Of a stretch of DNA of 64,000 nucleotides, positions 28,587 to 42,672 are shown one piece after another. A program made the position numbers and the translations under genes. The notes beneath the pieces are model-generated. The model saw only the letters and a program-made list of their open reading frames with translations. It did not search any database and was not told the origin of the DNA. The stretch is from Siniperca chuatsi (Eukaryota > Chordata > Actinopteri > Centrarchiformes > Sinipercidae). Location of the stretch: assembly GCF_020085105.1 (NCBI RefSeq), contig NC_058063.1, positions 22,177,566-22,241,565 on the forward strand, read 5' to 3'. Position 1 is the first letter of the stretch, and the number at the start of each line of letters is the position of its first letter.

Positions 28587-30774
28587 AGATGGGGTATGCA
28601 ATTCTGGAGAAATCCAATACCATGACAAATACCATGATACAGAACAAACGACACAGCAAGTAATGTAAATAATTTTAGTGAGGTTGTGGGTTAGCAAACT
28701 GTCCCTACAATTGCTGCTGCAAAGCTAATAACAGCGAGAGAGGATGAGACGGTTTCTCAGAACAACAGAACAGAAAATGCTGCACAGGTTGTCGTTTTCC
28801 ATTTTGGCATTTTATAAATATAAATATCTGCTTTTAACCGGTGTACTGTTTGTGTTACAATCGGGTTCTGTTTATTATTTTGCCTTTTATATTATATTAA
28901 AACTTCTCTTTGAAATCTGTTTCCTGTCATTGATTTGTATCTTCTTTTAGGATTATATTATGGTTCCCACCATTTTTCACTCAGTCTAAACAGGGTTGCA
29001 ACACTACATTAAAGGTACTGTATGTAGCTTTAACAGCCTATGGACTGATTTCTATGTAAAGGGCTGGTTTTTTTTCAGGGAAACTCCAAGATATGACGTT
29101 TATGGGCACTCCCGAGTGCCTTTTCTTCAACTCCCCTACAACAGCAACAGCATTTGGATTTAGCTGTGAAATATGTGGTTTTAGCTGGCTAACATTAGCT
29201 TGCCTGGATTGTGGGTAATGTAGGCACCGGGTTTTGACAAAGAATATGAATGTGTGGAGTAAATAAGACGATATCTCTGGGTTTGCTGAATCCTTTTCTT
29301 TTGAGTCCAACAATTTATAGGAATGCAATGTTAAATCAGTGGAGTGCTCTTCTAAGACCTGAAAAAACGTACCTGCACACCAAAAAGCGTTGTAAAGCCT
29401 CGAAAACAGTTATAGCTCAAAATCAAAATGTTTTGTATTGTCATTGCATGGTAAAATTATGTTCAGCTGTATAAAAAAATGTGAAATTAACATTAGTGGA
29501 AATGGTTAGTTTCTCACACCTTTACGACAGAAATATAATAAAACTATAAAGGCTGGGTTATGCTTGAAACATGTCTAAAAGCATACCTGTTCCAAATGGC
29601 CACATTTTAGGGAGGAGCAAGAATCCTGCTATTATACACCCTTTTACACCAAAATTAGCATATGCATGTTTTTTAAAAGCGGTTAAACCTGCTAAAAATA
29701 GGCGATTGACTCCTTTCAAATTGCCAGTAAACTAGTTTGCCATTTGTTTTTTTCTGATGTGTCATGTTCAACATCACGACTGATGCGGGAATGAATGCCA
29801 ACTGTACCCTTTTCCACTGAAACCAAAAGCCAGATGTTAGTGGGTGTTAGTAGGTCTTTTGTCCAGTGTGAAAGGGGCTATAGAGAGAATCATAAAAATG
29901 GGATAACAGTTTTGGATCGTTTTGTCTGGAAGGCGTTCATGTTGTTGCACTCGGTTGTTCACACCAAAACTGTGGAAGAATGAAAAGTCAGCATTCACTA
30001 TGGCTCCTGTGTTTGAAGGTATCCTGACTGAAAAACTGATTTTGGTTATGAAATGCTTCCATATTGTTGGAAACACTCTCCAGGTGAACTACAGACACTT
30101 GAGAGAAAACGGAAACATGTCGCTCCTCACTGCTGTTACTTTTCCTGACTTCATGTAAGTGCAGAAGCTGTTTACTGTTGCCACTATGAGTTTCACAACC
30201 ACTGACAACGTCCTCAGATTGTAGCAGAAATGACAAACCAACAGCTCCCCAAAGTGGCCACTTCACCACACTACCAGCAAATAAACTGATTGAAACTGCA
30301 GTACATCCTCTTCACTTGTAATGCAAGTTGAAAGTCTGTTATAACTTTGACATTCCTTATTATCAAAGTAAGAAAATATGATTAAGATTATTACAAGGGA
30401 TGTCACTGATTGTTGTGCAGCTAAATTGGAGGTGTTGTCAAGTTGTATCCCACAGAATAACTCACTGAATCCATGACAACATTATACTTCCTCTTCTCAG
30501 CTCCCAAATTATGGGAACTGTAGTTCTGAAAATTAGAGCGAGATTATCTCCTAAATAAAAGTAAGTCAAAGAATAATAATAGACCTAACAGGAGTGACAA
30601 AATCCATTACTATTTTCATATTGCACTGATATGTTTTTAACATTACAGATTACTTTACAGATATTTGCACTGTTTAAAACCTTTTGAAAACCTGTTGACA
30701 TAACTCTAATTGTATTAAATAAACACATTGTTGCCCTTGCACACTGTAAAAAGCCCAACTTCACTTTTCTAACC
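28587..30774. other. 3' flank of FAM111A-like gene 1, including duplicated blocks
   Basis: No gene is recognised. Segment 29540-29605 matches 45395-45470, and 30084-30350 matches 45950-46220 almost base for base. These are the downstream parts of the tandem duplication. Short open frames within these blocks are interrupted in the other copy. Confidence 0.55.
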
Positions 30775-32993
<2,219 letters not shown>

Positions 32994-33309
32994 TAGCTCC
33001 TGACGAACCCAGAGCGAGGTGTACTCCCCCAGGAGTGGGTTACATGTACAATTTCTTTTTTCCTACACTTTTTACTGCGAACAGGGTAATTCTGCTGTTT
33101 ACCTTGCGGTCACTGAGACTGAGGATACGTTTGTCACTGTGATAACTTGAGTTGTCAAATCCTGTCTCTTGGTATCATATTTTATTATTAGGGTTGCAAC
33201 TAACGGTTATTTTTATTGTAGATTAATCTATCGATATTTTCTTTTTATTAATTGATTAATGCAAAATGCAAATGTTGGGCTTCTCCTGAAAGACAATGCC
33301 ATACATGAG

Positions 33310-34545
33310 GAGGCTTAGTTCAGCCAGGTCGCTGGAAACTCAGAGACCATTTTTATCAGAGTCAGTCAGTGATTGTTTTTCATCAGGAAGATGAGTAGCT
33401 TTGGCATGAGCCAACACATACTTGGAATGGTATACAGGTTGAAAGGATTTTATCCTTTAACATAACAGCATGGTACAGCAACTTGAGTGTAAAGATCAAA
33501 AACAAGATCTCCAACATAGTTACCATTGCAGGGAAGATGACTGGCAAGTCACAAAAACAACTTTGCAATATATTTGACAGTGCTGTACACAGAATGGCTA
33601 AACACATAACTGCAGATACCTCACACCCACAGCACTAAGAGTTTGAGCTGCTCTCGTCTGGCCATCGATTTAGGATCCCAAGGGCCAGTCGGAACATAAA
33701 GTGGTGTGAAAAAGTGTTTGCTCCCCTTCCTGATTTATTTTTTTTTTTGCATGTTTGTCACACTTAAATGTTTCAGATCATCAAACAAATTTAAATATTA
33801 GAAGAAGAAGAACAAAATGAAGACTTTGGAGTGGCCTAGTCAAAGTCCTGACCTGAATCCTATTGAGATGCTGTGGCATGACCTTAAAAATGCCGTTCAT
33901 GCTCGAAAACCCTCCAATGTGGCTGAATTACAACAATTCTGCAAAGATGAGCGGGCCAAAATTCCTCCACAGCGCTGTAAAAGACTCATTGCAAGTTATC
34001 GCAAACGCTTGATTGCAGTTGTTGCTGCTAAGGGTGGAGCAACCAGTTATTAGGTTTAGGGGGCAAACACTATTTCACACAGGGCCATGTAGGTTTGGAT
34101 TTAGTTTTCCCTTAATAATAATAACCTTCTTTTAAAAACTGCATTTTGTGTTTACTTGTGTTATCTTTGAATAATATTTAAATTTGTTTGATGATCTGGA
34201 ACATTTGTGTTCACAAGTGTGACAAACGTGCAAAAAAAAAAAAAGAAATCAGGAAGGGGGCAAAAACTTTTTCACACCACTGTATATAAGAAGTCTTTTA
34301 TTTCTTATGCCATGCAGACATTGAACACAGAATGACTGCATCAGGGAGCACTTGTCATTTTTATTCATCTAGCTTATCTGCTGCTACCTGCCCATTTGCA
34401 CTATTGTATTCTGTATATTCTGTATGTTTTTAATGGTGTGTTATGTGTATGTACCTTTACTGTATTTTGGGAGAAGCCAAAGGCAAATTTCCAGTGAGGT
34501 TGACAGTAAATTCAATCTAATCTATCTATCCATCTATAACAAGTG
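33310..34545 (+). mobile_element. LINE RT C-terminal fragment, interrupted by a Tc1-like element
   Basis: Read through with one frame change, 33430-33697 gives a LINE C-terminal region (ITAWYSNLSVKIKNKISNIV, IFDSAVHRMAKHI, FELLSSGHRFRIPRASRNI). After removal of 33699-34284 it continues as YKKSFISYAMQTLN, followed by a 3' UTR ending in a TCTA-rich tail at 34520-34545. One in-frame stop is present before FELLSSG. The copy is inactive. Confidence 0.8.
33699..34282 (+). mobile_element. Tc1-like transposon with internal deletion
   Basis: Long inverted terminal repeats (roughly 100 bp) begin agtggtgtgaaaaagtgttt on the left and, in reverse complement, cagtggtgtgaaaaag on the right. Both ends are flanked by TA (33697-33698 and 34283-34284). 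Inside, 33817-34053 encodes the last 78 residues of a Tc1 transposase with EWPSQSPDLNPIE, carrying only the third catalytic acid of the DDE triad. The rest of the transposase is deleted, so it is non-autonomous. Confidence 0.9.
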
Positions 34546-35330
34546 CACGCACGCTCACTCTGTAAATGTTATGTCTGAATGAAGCCAGATATACAGATAA
34601 AGCCAACGCTGTTATCTATTCCATGTCTGAAAAGGGCTCAATTGTTTAAGCTTTTTTGGGTGTTGAAATCTGATGAGGAAATGTCTGGCTTTGCGTGTGG
34701 GGGTTTAAGCAGTCAAAGTAGTCGTGCAAGTGAGTTCAAATTTGGTCGAGTCCATGCTTTTTTTCCACACCAGAGCTTTCCAAAGCGTGTGGCATTAACA
34801 TAACCAAGACAACTTTCTCTTTCTATTTATGAAAATAAAGACAAACTCAGGCTGCAGCAGTAACAGGTAACAGTTTTCCCTTGTTCAAATTCATACCTTA
34901 TCTTCTTTTGATCAGCATGTATAGGCTACCAAACCCATTAGAATAACTTTGCATACTTTTGGACTAATGAATGGTTACCTAAAGCTATTGGACTCCACTG
35001 TTTAGGCTGCAAACCTTTTACAATAAACTGGCTGGCAGCCCTGAGCCATCATTCATCCTTCCTCTGCTGCTGATATGAAAAGACGGACTAGACTACTGCT
35101 GGTAGACAGAAGGAGGGGATGGTTGTTCTCTGCCTCAAAGTCTACAAGAATTAAACTAATTTTTAGGTAAATAGCTAATTAGGCTCAAGCGTTACCTACA
35201 GTTAGCATTAGTTTGTTGCTCGTCAAGGAAGTCGCATTCTGCAAGTTTATGTTCTGCTTGTTCAACAGGTGTTTGATAAAGTGCTCATACTGTCTCCCTC
35301 ACTGGCGGATTTTGTTGCACTTATGGATAA
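34546..35330. other. Gene-free stretch
   Basis: No exon, RNA gene or element protein was recognised here. Confidence 0.45.
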
Positions 35331-35334
35331 GGAG

Positions 35335-35756
35335 CAGAGTAAAAAATAACCTAAACACGGAGAAGCAGCGTTCAGTTTTTATGCTCCACATATCTGGAAC
35401 AAACTCCCAGAAAAGTTGAAGTCTGCTGCAACTCTCGACTTTTCTGTTTGCCACTGCATTTTATTAAGTGTATGTAAGTATATGTCTGTAAGTTTTAAAA
35501 TGTGGGACTGTTTATTCATATCTTCACTGCACTGTAGCTGTGCTGTAATTTTTATTCTACTATTTAAACTTTCTTATTCTATTATAGATTATTTCTTATT
35601 ACTTCTATTTAACTTTGTTTAAATCCTTTTAAATCATGTTTATGTGTCTTTTATATCGCCTTGTGTTTCTTTTTATTCTTTTCTTAATGTCTTTGTCTTA
35701 TGTAAAGCACTTTGAATTGCCTTGATGTTGAGCTATACAAATAAATTTGCCTTGCC
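35335..35756 (+). mobile_element. LINE 3' end (copy a)
   Basis: The fragment starts in the last RT-proximal codons (GEAAFSFYAPHIWNKLPE-like text, here 'ttcagtttttatgctccaca') and ends in 'gagctatacaaataaatttg'. It is nearly identical to 37205-37576. It is the 3' UTR of a fish non-LTR element. Confidence 0.8.
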
Positions 35757-35932
35757 CAGCGTCCATCACTGCATTCAGCCACCGCCTGAGGGTGTGGGTG
35801 GAGGACCAGAGCCCGTTTGTGTACTTAGTGCCAAGGTGAGTCAGCTCAGAGCTTTCTGCAGTGAGTTTACTATATACTGCATATAGCTCATTGTCAGTTG
35901 AAGAAACTGTAGAAACCGAATTATTAATTCAA
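35757..35932. repeat. Copy of the FAM111A-like upstream segment
   Basis: The segment from 'gcgtccatcactgcattcag' through 'ggtgagtcagctcag' and 'tatatactgcatatagc' is repeated at 37577-37735 and, more diverged, at 21885-22100 in gene 1 intron 1. It includes a donor-like gtgagtcag but no convincing reading frame. Confidence 0.75.
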
Positions 35933-36025
35933 TTCAATTTTATTTATATAGCTTCAATTCATAACAGAAGTTGCACTTTTCCTATAGAGCAGGTATAGAC
36001 CATACTCTTTATAATATTATTATCT
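35933..36025 (-). mobile_element. LINE 3' tip, antisense
   Basis: The sequence 'attcaattcaattttattta' followed by the gagcaggtatagaccatactc stretch is the antisense end of the LINE family seen at 37736-38410. It is only about 90 bp long. Confidence 0.65.
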
Positions 36026-36049
36026 CCGCTGTCCTCTCTGCTCTGCTGT

Positions 36050-36051
<2 letters not shown>

Positions 36052-36103
<52 letters not shown>
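36052..36103. repeat. (GT)n microsatellite
   Basis: About 26 perfect GT units upstream of FAM111A-like copy 2. Confidence 0.95.
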
Positions 36104-36104
<1 letters not shown>

Positions 36105-36329
36105 AGCTCAGCCCTGTCCTCATGCAAACTAAGAGTAAACGATACAGAAAGCTGAAGTTACATTATCAGAACAATCAGAATAATTAAACGTTCTTACTCG
36201 TTGGCCAATAAAATATCTACCACCAATATATATCTTGCATACCTAGTGTAAACTGTTGAAATGTTGATTTAATATTGACTTTTTGGGAATACTGAGTCAT
36301 GGCTAAGATAATGCATATATCTTTTGAAA

Positions 36330-36415
36330 CATGAGAAGGACCACGCCCACCGTAGAGCCTTCATCTTCCTATCTAAAACTGAGCCATCTCACAGAGCCGG
36401 ACGATTAAAGTCAAG
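36330..36415 (+). other. Probable 5' UTR exon of FAM111A-like copy 2
   Basis: The block 'agagccggacgattaaagtc' followed by aag|gtaag matches the end of the corresponding exon before gene 1 (21525). It suggests that the promoter-proximal part was included in the duplication. The 5' limit is uncertain. Confidence 0.5.
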
Positions 36416-36919
36416 GTAAGTCACCCAGGTTCTTTCTTTGCATATACAGCATGGTCTTATTATTCTGGTCTTATTTTTATCAGAACTCAAGACCTGTAGA
36501 TTCCTCATCTTTCAGGTAAAGGCACCGTTTAAAACTTTGATTAGACAATCGATTGTCAACGATGAGATGGTGAGAAAAACAGATTTGAAATTAGAAGAGA
36601 AAGCATTATGTTTTCTTTCAGTTGCTCATGGCTCCAAAATGTTTCGTAGTACTATGTCTGTAGGTACTTTTAACACTTAGTAAGAATGGAACTTTTATTG
36701 TTAATATGTGTTGACAGTGAGTTTGTCATTTGCTGGTTTATCACACAAATCTAACATGTTAATTAAATCCTGTTTGAAGCTGAAATTAAGTCATTCATTT
36801 ATTCAGTACATTTGAACTTATTTCTTTGGGCTATGTCAAGAACTTTGATCTTTATTGTTCCATACCTGCTCTACTCTCAGGGTATTTCCCACAGGCCTTG
36901 AAAACAGCAGTTATTAAGC

Positions 36920-37576
36920 CATTGTTAAAAAAGATCTAATGTCTTTACAGGTCTCCAAAATGTCTTTAAGACAGCTGCGGCTGATTCAGAACGCTGCTGC
37001 TAGAGTCCTCACTAAGACCAGGAGGGTGGATCACATCACTCCAGTCCTCAGATGTTTACACTGGCTTCCTGTTTGTCAAAGAATTCATTTTAAAATACTA
37101 CGGTTGGTTTATAAAGAACTGAATGGTTTATTTCTGATCTGCTACTCCGTTATGTAGCGTCCAGATCTCTCAGATGGTCTGGGATCAGGTCTGCTCACTG
37201 TCCCCACAGTCAAAACTAAACACGGAGAAGCAGCGTTCAGTTTTTATGCTCCACATATCTGGAACAAACTCCCAGAAAAGCTGAAGTCTGCTGCAACTCT
37301 CGACTTTTCTGTTTGCCACTGCATTTTATTAAGTGTATGAAGTTTTAAAATGTGGGACTGTTTATTCATATCTGCACTGTAGCTGTGCTGTAATTTTTAT
37401 TCTACTATTTAAACTTTCTTATTCTATTTTAGATTATTTTAATCTTCTATTTAACTTTGTTTAAATCCTTTTAAATCATGTTTATGTGTCTTATATATCT
37501 TTTCTTAATGTCTTTGTCTTATGTAAAGCACTTTGAATTGCCTTGATGTTGAGCTATACAAATAAATTTGCCTTGC
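36920..37576 (+). mobile_element. LINE RT C-terminal region and 3' end (copy b)
   Basis: The frame at 36939-37157 encodes LRLIQNAAARVLTKTRR, HITPVLRCLHWLPVCQRI and FKILRLVYKELNGL, the C-terminal domain of a fish non-LTR RT protein. It is followed by the 3' UTR nearly identical to 35335-35756. The copy is 5'-truncated and inserted in the region of copy 2 intron 1. Confidence 0.88.
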
Positions 37577-37735
37577 CCAGCGTCCATCACTGCAATCAGC
37601 CACCGCCTGAGGGTGTGGGTGGAGGACCAGAGCCCATTTGTGCACTTAGTGCCAAGGTGAGTCAGCTCAGAGCTTTCTGCAGTGAGTTTACTATATACTG
37701 CATATAGCTCACTGTCAGTTGACATAGAAACTGAA
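37577..37735. repeat. Third copy of the FAM111A-like upstream segment
   Basis: Near-identical to 35757-35932, including 'gcgtccatcactgcaatcag' and 'ggtgagtcagctcag'. The LINE tail plus this segment form a repeated pair (35335-35932 and 37205-37735), suggesting a local secondary duplication. Confidence 0.75.
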
Positions 37736-38410
37736 TTATTAATTCAATTCAATTTTATTTATATAGGTCCAATTCATAACAGAAGTTATCTCATTGTGCT
37801 TTTCCTGTAGAGCAAGTCAAGACCATACTCTTTATAATATTAATTACAGAGACCCAACAAATCCCACCATGAGCAAGCATTTGGTGACAGTGGCAAGGAA
37901 AAACTTCCTTTAACAGGCAGAAACCTTGGACAAAACCAGACTCAGGGTGGGCGGCCATCCGCCGCTGCCGTGTTCGGTCTTAATTGAGAGAGACAGAGAG
38001 AGAGGTTGTGAGAGAGTGGGGGAGCACAATGCAAATACCACCTAGAATTTTGTAATAGTAATAATGGAATTGGTGTGGTAATATTAAAATTAAAAGGAAT
38101 AATAATGACAATAATAGTAACAGAGCCAATAACAACAACTGTAGTAGCAGTTGTTGAGCAGGAACACGGGGGCAGCAGATGGGCCACAACCACAGATCCA
38201 GACTCTGCAGCTCCGGAGGCAGAAATACCTGCTGAAAGCGACAGAAGGAGAGAAACGAGAAAACACAGAACTACGGGAGAGAGATGTCGAGTTACTAACA
38301 TGCAGTAATGGGATAAAAATGCAAAGAGACCGAGAGGGAGAGAAGGAGAGAAGAAAGAGGTGCATCACAGGAAGTCTCTGGTTCAGGGCTCACCCAAGCC
38401 AACCCTAACT
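37736..38410 (-). mobile_element. LINE 3' UTR fragment, antisense
   Basis: It begins with the 'attcaattcaattttattta' tip and shows the gagacccaacaaatcccacc, gagcaagcatttgg and ggcaaggaaaaacttccttt stretches shared with 30775-32764. It ends near 'aagccaaccctaactataag'. It contains no RT codons. Confidence 0.85.
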
Positions 38411-38872
38411 ATAAGATTATTAATTTGCAAATTTTATTTATTTTTTTACTTTGAGTTTATTAATGTATCAGTCAGATGCAGATTGAATTAATCAATTAAT
38501 TGCATAGATTTGAGTATGGGGTGGTAGCAACATGTCTTCGCTGGATAAAACTTCAGTCAGTCAGTTGTGTTTATATTTCAGATGTTAACTAATTTTAGTT
38601 TATTGTTCAAAGATGTACTTTTAACATCAATTAACTTTATTATTGTAATGTCATCAGGTCCTTTTCAAGAAAAGTGTAAGTAACAGCTTAGCTGATAACA
38701 ATGTTCTGTAATCAATGCTTAAACATTTATAATCTTGGACATAACCTGTGTAGCCTTAATATTTAGTAAACTAAGTCCGTCCCTCTAACGTGGACATCAT
38801 TTCTATGCAGAATAAGCTACAGCTTGTGCAACCGGTTTGTTTGTTTGTGAATGGCATGCATTATTTTATCAG

Positions 38873-41800
38873 GACAATCCTGGCAGCAGCAGCTCGACCA
38901 CCACAGAGAGTACATGTACGCAGCCAGGTGGAGCTACAGCCTCTCGGCCAGGTGGAGCTACAGGCTCTCAGGTGAGCTCCTATGTCACTGTGAAACAGCA
39001 GGCTGGAGGTTCATGAGTTGATTGAAAAATATGGTTTAAAGAGAAGTTAATGTTTGAGTGTCTCTGTCATGAATACACCATTTTATGGTATTTGATATAT
39101 TTGACATTCTAGCAGCTTATCTATTACTTATGGCTAATGTTTCACAAAGCAATTGCCTTCCTACACTTGCACTAGAAACACAACAAAGTGAGAAACTTAT
39201 TATAGTCCTCTTTCTCACCACCTGACCAATGTGAGTCCAATATTCACTCTCCTTTTAACTCTGGTTTGCTCCATCAACTCATGAACAAAATAGCTGTAAC
39301 TGATAGCGAGAGACACGTCTATCAGAAATATAAGCATTGAGACAATGAAAAGAAATAGTGTAACTGTTCTTATTGAATCAGCACCTCCTAATTTTAACTC
39401 AATGGATGTGTCAGAGCTTAAAGGAAAGGAGGAGGAATTGCAGCCTTATTTAGTGATATATTCCTATGCAAGCAGTTCACAAATGGAAAAGGAATTTTGG
39501 AACTCCAGAGGACCAACCAGAGGAGTTTAATGTGCAAAGGTAAGGCTGGAGATGATGCTGTCACAATCTAGGGATATAGCAGTATGGTGCCAACAGTCTC
39601 AGCAGGGATGAAGTGGAACCCAAGAGAGTTAGTTTTAAAGGCTCAGGCAGCACTTCCTCATAAAACATTTGCAAAGCTGATTTTTGGAAGAATTTAAAAC
39701 TTACAGTCTTCTTCCTGCACATTGGCACATTGCTAGATTTTGTGGCACATTAACGTCACCAACTGTTGATCATTGAAATAACGTGAAATCATTGGTAGGA
39801 CTGTGTATCACGTCACCCACATGTGTGTTCTCGAGCATGAGCACAAGATTCAAACACTCCAATGAGGTCCATTGTTTTAGTAAATCTAAATCCTTTTCTC
39901 ATTTTGCAGACTGTTACACACAGCCAAGTGAAGAAGGAGAACGATGGTGATTCCACGGTCAGTTGATTAATTCACTGCATGCACAAAAAGTCTGAATTTT
40001 TATTACATCAACAAGGACGTAACTTTTTTTCTCACTATGATTTCCTGCAGGACGGACATTTACATCATTTCAACGTGAAATTCAGTCCTGACTGTAATGA
40101 ATTCACTATCAGCTATGATCAACCTTGCACAGTGCTGGAGGCACTAAAATTGCCTGAAAACTATAATGAGAAGATGAAGAATTTTTCAGATGAAAACATT
40201 GTAATTCAGCTGGGTAAAGGAGATAGAGCATCTATTGTTGCAACACATTTCCCTTGTTCTTTTATCAGTGATGGTGAGTCTCTGATTATATCATGTAAAT
40301 CAGAAATGGTTGAAGAGGCCCAAGACCGACATTACCAACCAATACATTCAAGGGACAAATATTCTGTCTTCTACATTGATACAGTAGGAGGAAAAAACAC
40401 CAAAACAAAGAAGCTTTTTAGAAGCAATGCTGTAAAAGACTTCAAGTATCTGTGTGTTTATGGGGAGAAGGGGATGACTGTGAAAGAGACTCTGAAAAGA
40501 GACGGTCGCTTCATTGATCTCCCTGACTTCACTTTGTCTGACAATAAGAATCCAACTCTCCTTACTGGATGTGCACAAAAGGTTGACAATCTAGATCAAA
40601 AAGAATTCAAAATACGTCTTCCGCGGAAAAAGAAAGCAAAAGATAAAAACCAGCAGAAAAACTCGGGTGCATCAAATAATGCACAACACAGGTGTGGCAC
40701 AACGGCAGTCTTAGATGTAGTTCATCAGAGAGGAGTCAGTGTCAGAAGAGCAGTGGAAAAGAGTGACAGGACTAATGACACTGAGGAGATTTATCAAATA
40801 TTCAAAAATTGTGTTGAAGAAGAAAAACTGAAGGCGGGTATAGATGTTTTTGTTCTCTTTAACCATGAAGATCCTGAGCCACATGCAAATTACTACTACT
40901 TCCAGGTAGCTCAGTCTTACATTTGCAACAGAGAGGATGGATTAGATTATGCCATACTTGAGCTCAACCCAGAGGGCCAGAGACCGAACCAAACAACACA
41001 AACAAAGAAAATTAAGGTACCACCAGGGCTTCTGAAGGAATTTGGTTCAATGCCTCCGAATGGTGAAGCCTGTATTATTGGTCACCCAGCAGGAGGAGTG
41101 AAAAACATGGATCCTATATGTATCATTGAGACAGAGAAGAGGGAACAGGCTGTAAATGATCATTTACATCTGTACAAAGTCAATAATTTCATTGTCCACC
41201 CAACCATTGATCTTATCAAAGACCAAAGCATTAAAAACATAATGGTGGGTGTAAAGAAAGCAAACAAAGTAGTGACCTGTAACACATTCATGTATCACGG
41301 CTCTTCTGGCTCCCCAGTGTTTGATGCTCATGGCAAAGTGTTTGGTTTGCACACCGCAGGATTTGTCTATGAGTTTCCAAACCTCACAGAGAGTGTGATA
41401 GAGTTCGCCCAACCTCTGCTTACTATATTTGAACACTTTGTGAGTAAGCTGAAGGAAAGCAGAAATGAGGACCTGTTGAAGAGAGTTGATGAAGAAGCAA
41501 AGGAAAACTCAGACCTAAAAGAGGTCTTGAGCGCTGAGGTGAAAGCAAAGAACCTAAAAGAGGCAGTCAAGGCTGAGCCAGCATACCTTTCAGCTGAGTT
41601 GAAGAAGCAATACCGCAGATGTAGGGCCAGTGCTAAGCTAAAAGCTAGGAAATGGAGATATAAGCCTTGTGTTCCATCAATCCTCATGGGGAACGTCAAC
41701 TCCTTGCCCAACAAAAGTGAGGAGCTTGAAGCACTTGTGAAGAATCAGAGAGCATACCGTGAGTGTAGTCTCATGTGTTTTACTGAGACCTGGCTAAACA

Positions 41801-42672
41801 ACAACATCCCTGACTCCTGTGTGGATCTACCCGGCTTTTCTATGGTACGGGCAGACAGAGATGCGAGAGCGAGTGGAAAAAACAAAGGTGGGGGACTAGT
41901 TTTGTTTGTAAACAATAGATGGTGTAATCCTGATCATATTATTGTTAAGGAGAAGATCTGCTGTCAGGATATTGAACTCTTGGCAGTAGGTCTTAGACCA
42001 TATTATGTACCGAGGGAGTTCTCTCACATCATTGTCATTGTTGTTTACATTCCACCACGTGCAAGGGCTGTACTGGCATGTGATGTCATCCACGAGGCTA
42101 TCGCGAGAATACAGACCCAACACCCTGATGCATTCATTGCAATATCGGGGGATTTTAATCATGTAACCCTCACCTCCCACCTGACCGGCTTTACCCAGTT
42201 TGTTGATTGTCCTACAAGAGAAAATAAAACACTTGATCTTTTGTATGCCAATGTCAAGGAGTCTTACATTGCTTCAGCTCTACCACCACTTGGCAGATCA
42301 GATCACAATCTGGTCTTTCTTCAGCCTTGTTACAAACCCTTTGTACTGAGGCATCCTGCAGCCACCCGCTCATTCAGGAAGTGGTCACCGAAGGCCAGCG
42401 AGTCTCTAAGGGACTGTTTTGAGTGCACGGATTGGAAGGTACTGCTGCAGTCACAGAGGAACAGAATGGACACTGACATTAACAGTATGGTTGACTGCAC
42501 CACTGACTACATTAACTTCTGTAGGGACACTATTATACCAGCAAGGACTGTACACTGTTTCCCCACTAAAAACCCTGGATCAACAGTGACATCAAGGCAC
42601 TCCTCAACGACCAAAAGAAGGCCTTTAGGGATGGAGACAGGGAGTAGCTCAAATGCATGCAACATGAGCTGA
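38873..42672 (+). pseudogene. FAM111A-like copy 2: lost start exon and catalytic His, fused in frame to an L2 endonuclease
   Basis: Exons equivalent to gene 1 are at 38873-38971 (17 residues plus only two octapeptides), 39910-39957 and 40051 onward. The start exon is reduced to 'catcaggtccttttcaagaa' at 38655-38674, without its ATG and PIP-like motif. The last exon keeps both ubiquitin-like segments, the triad Asp (codon 40945) and the GSSGSP Ser (codon 41305). It lacks exactly 82 codons between 40802 and 40803, including the triad His and its flanking strand, so proteolysis should be abolished. From about 41590 the frame continues into L2 ORF2 (GNVNSL, CFTETWL, SGDFNH, SDHN) and stops at 42672. 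Unspliced, an ATG at 39979 opens one 897-codon frame. The displaced original C-terminus (DEHSDPDE then TAG) is at 44206-44229. No internal stop interrupts 40051-42672. Expression is unknown; pseudogene is the safer call. Confidence 0.8.

Noticed and set aside
36330-38700. Possibility that copy 2 keeps a functional start exon upstream
   Set aside because: The equivalent of the start exon is reduced to a stub without ATG, and no other in-frame ATG with a donor in phase was seen.
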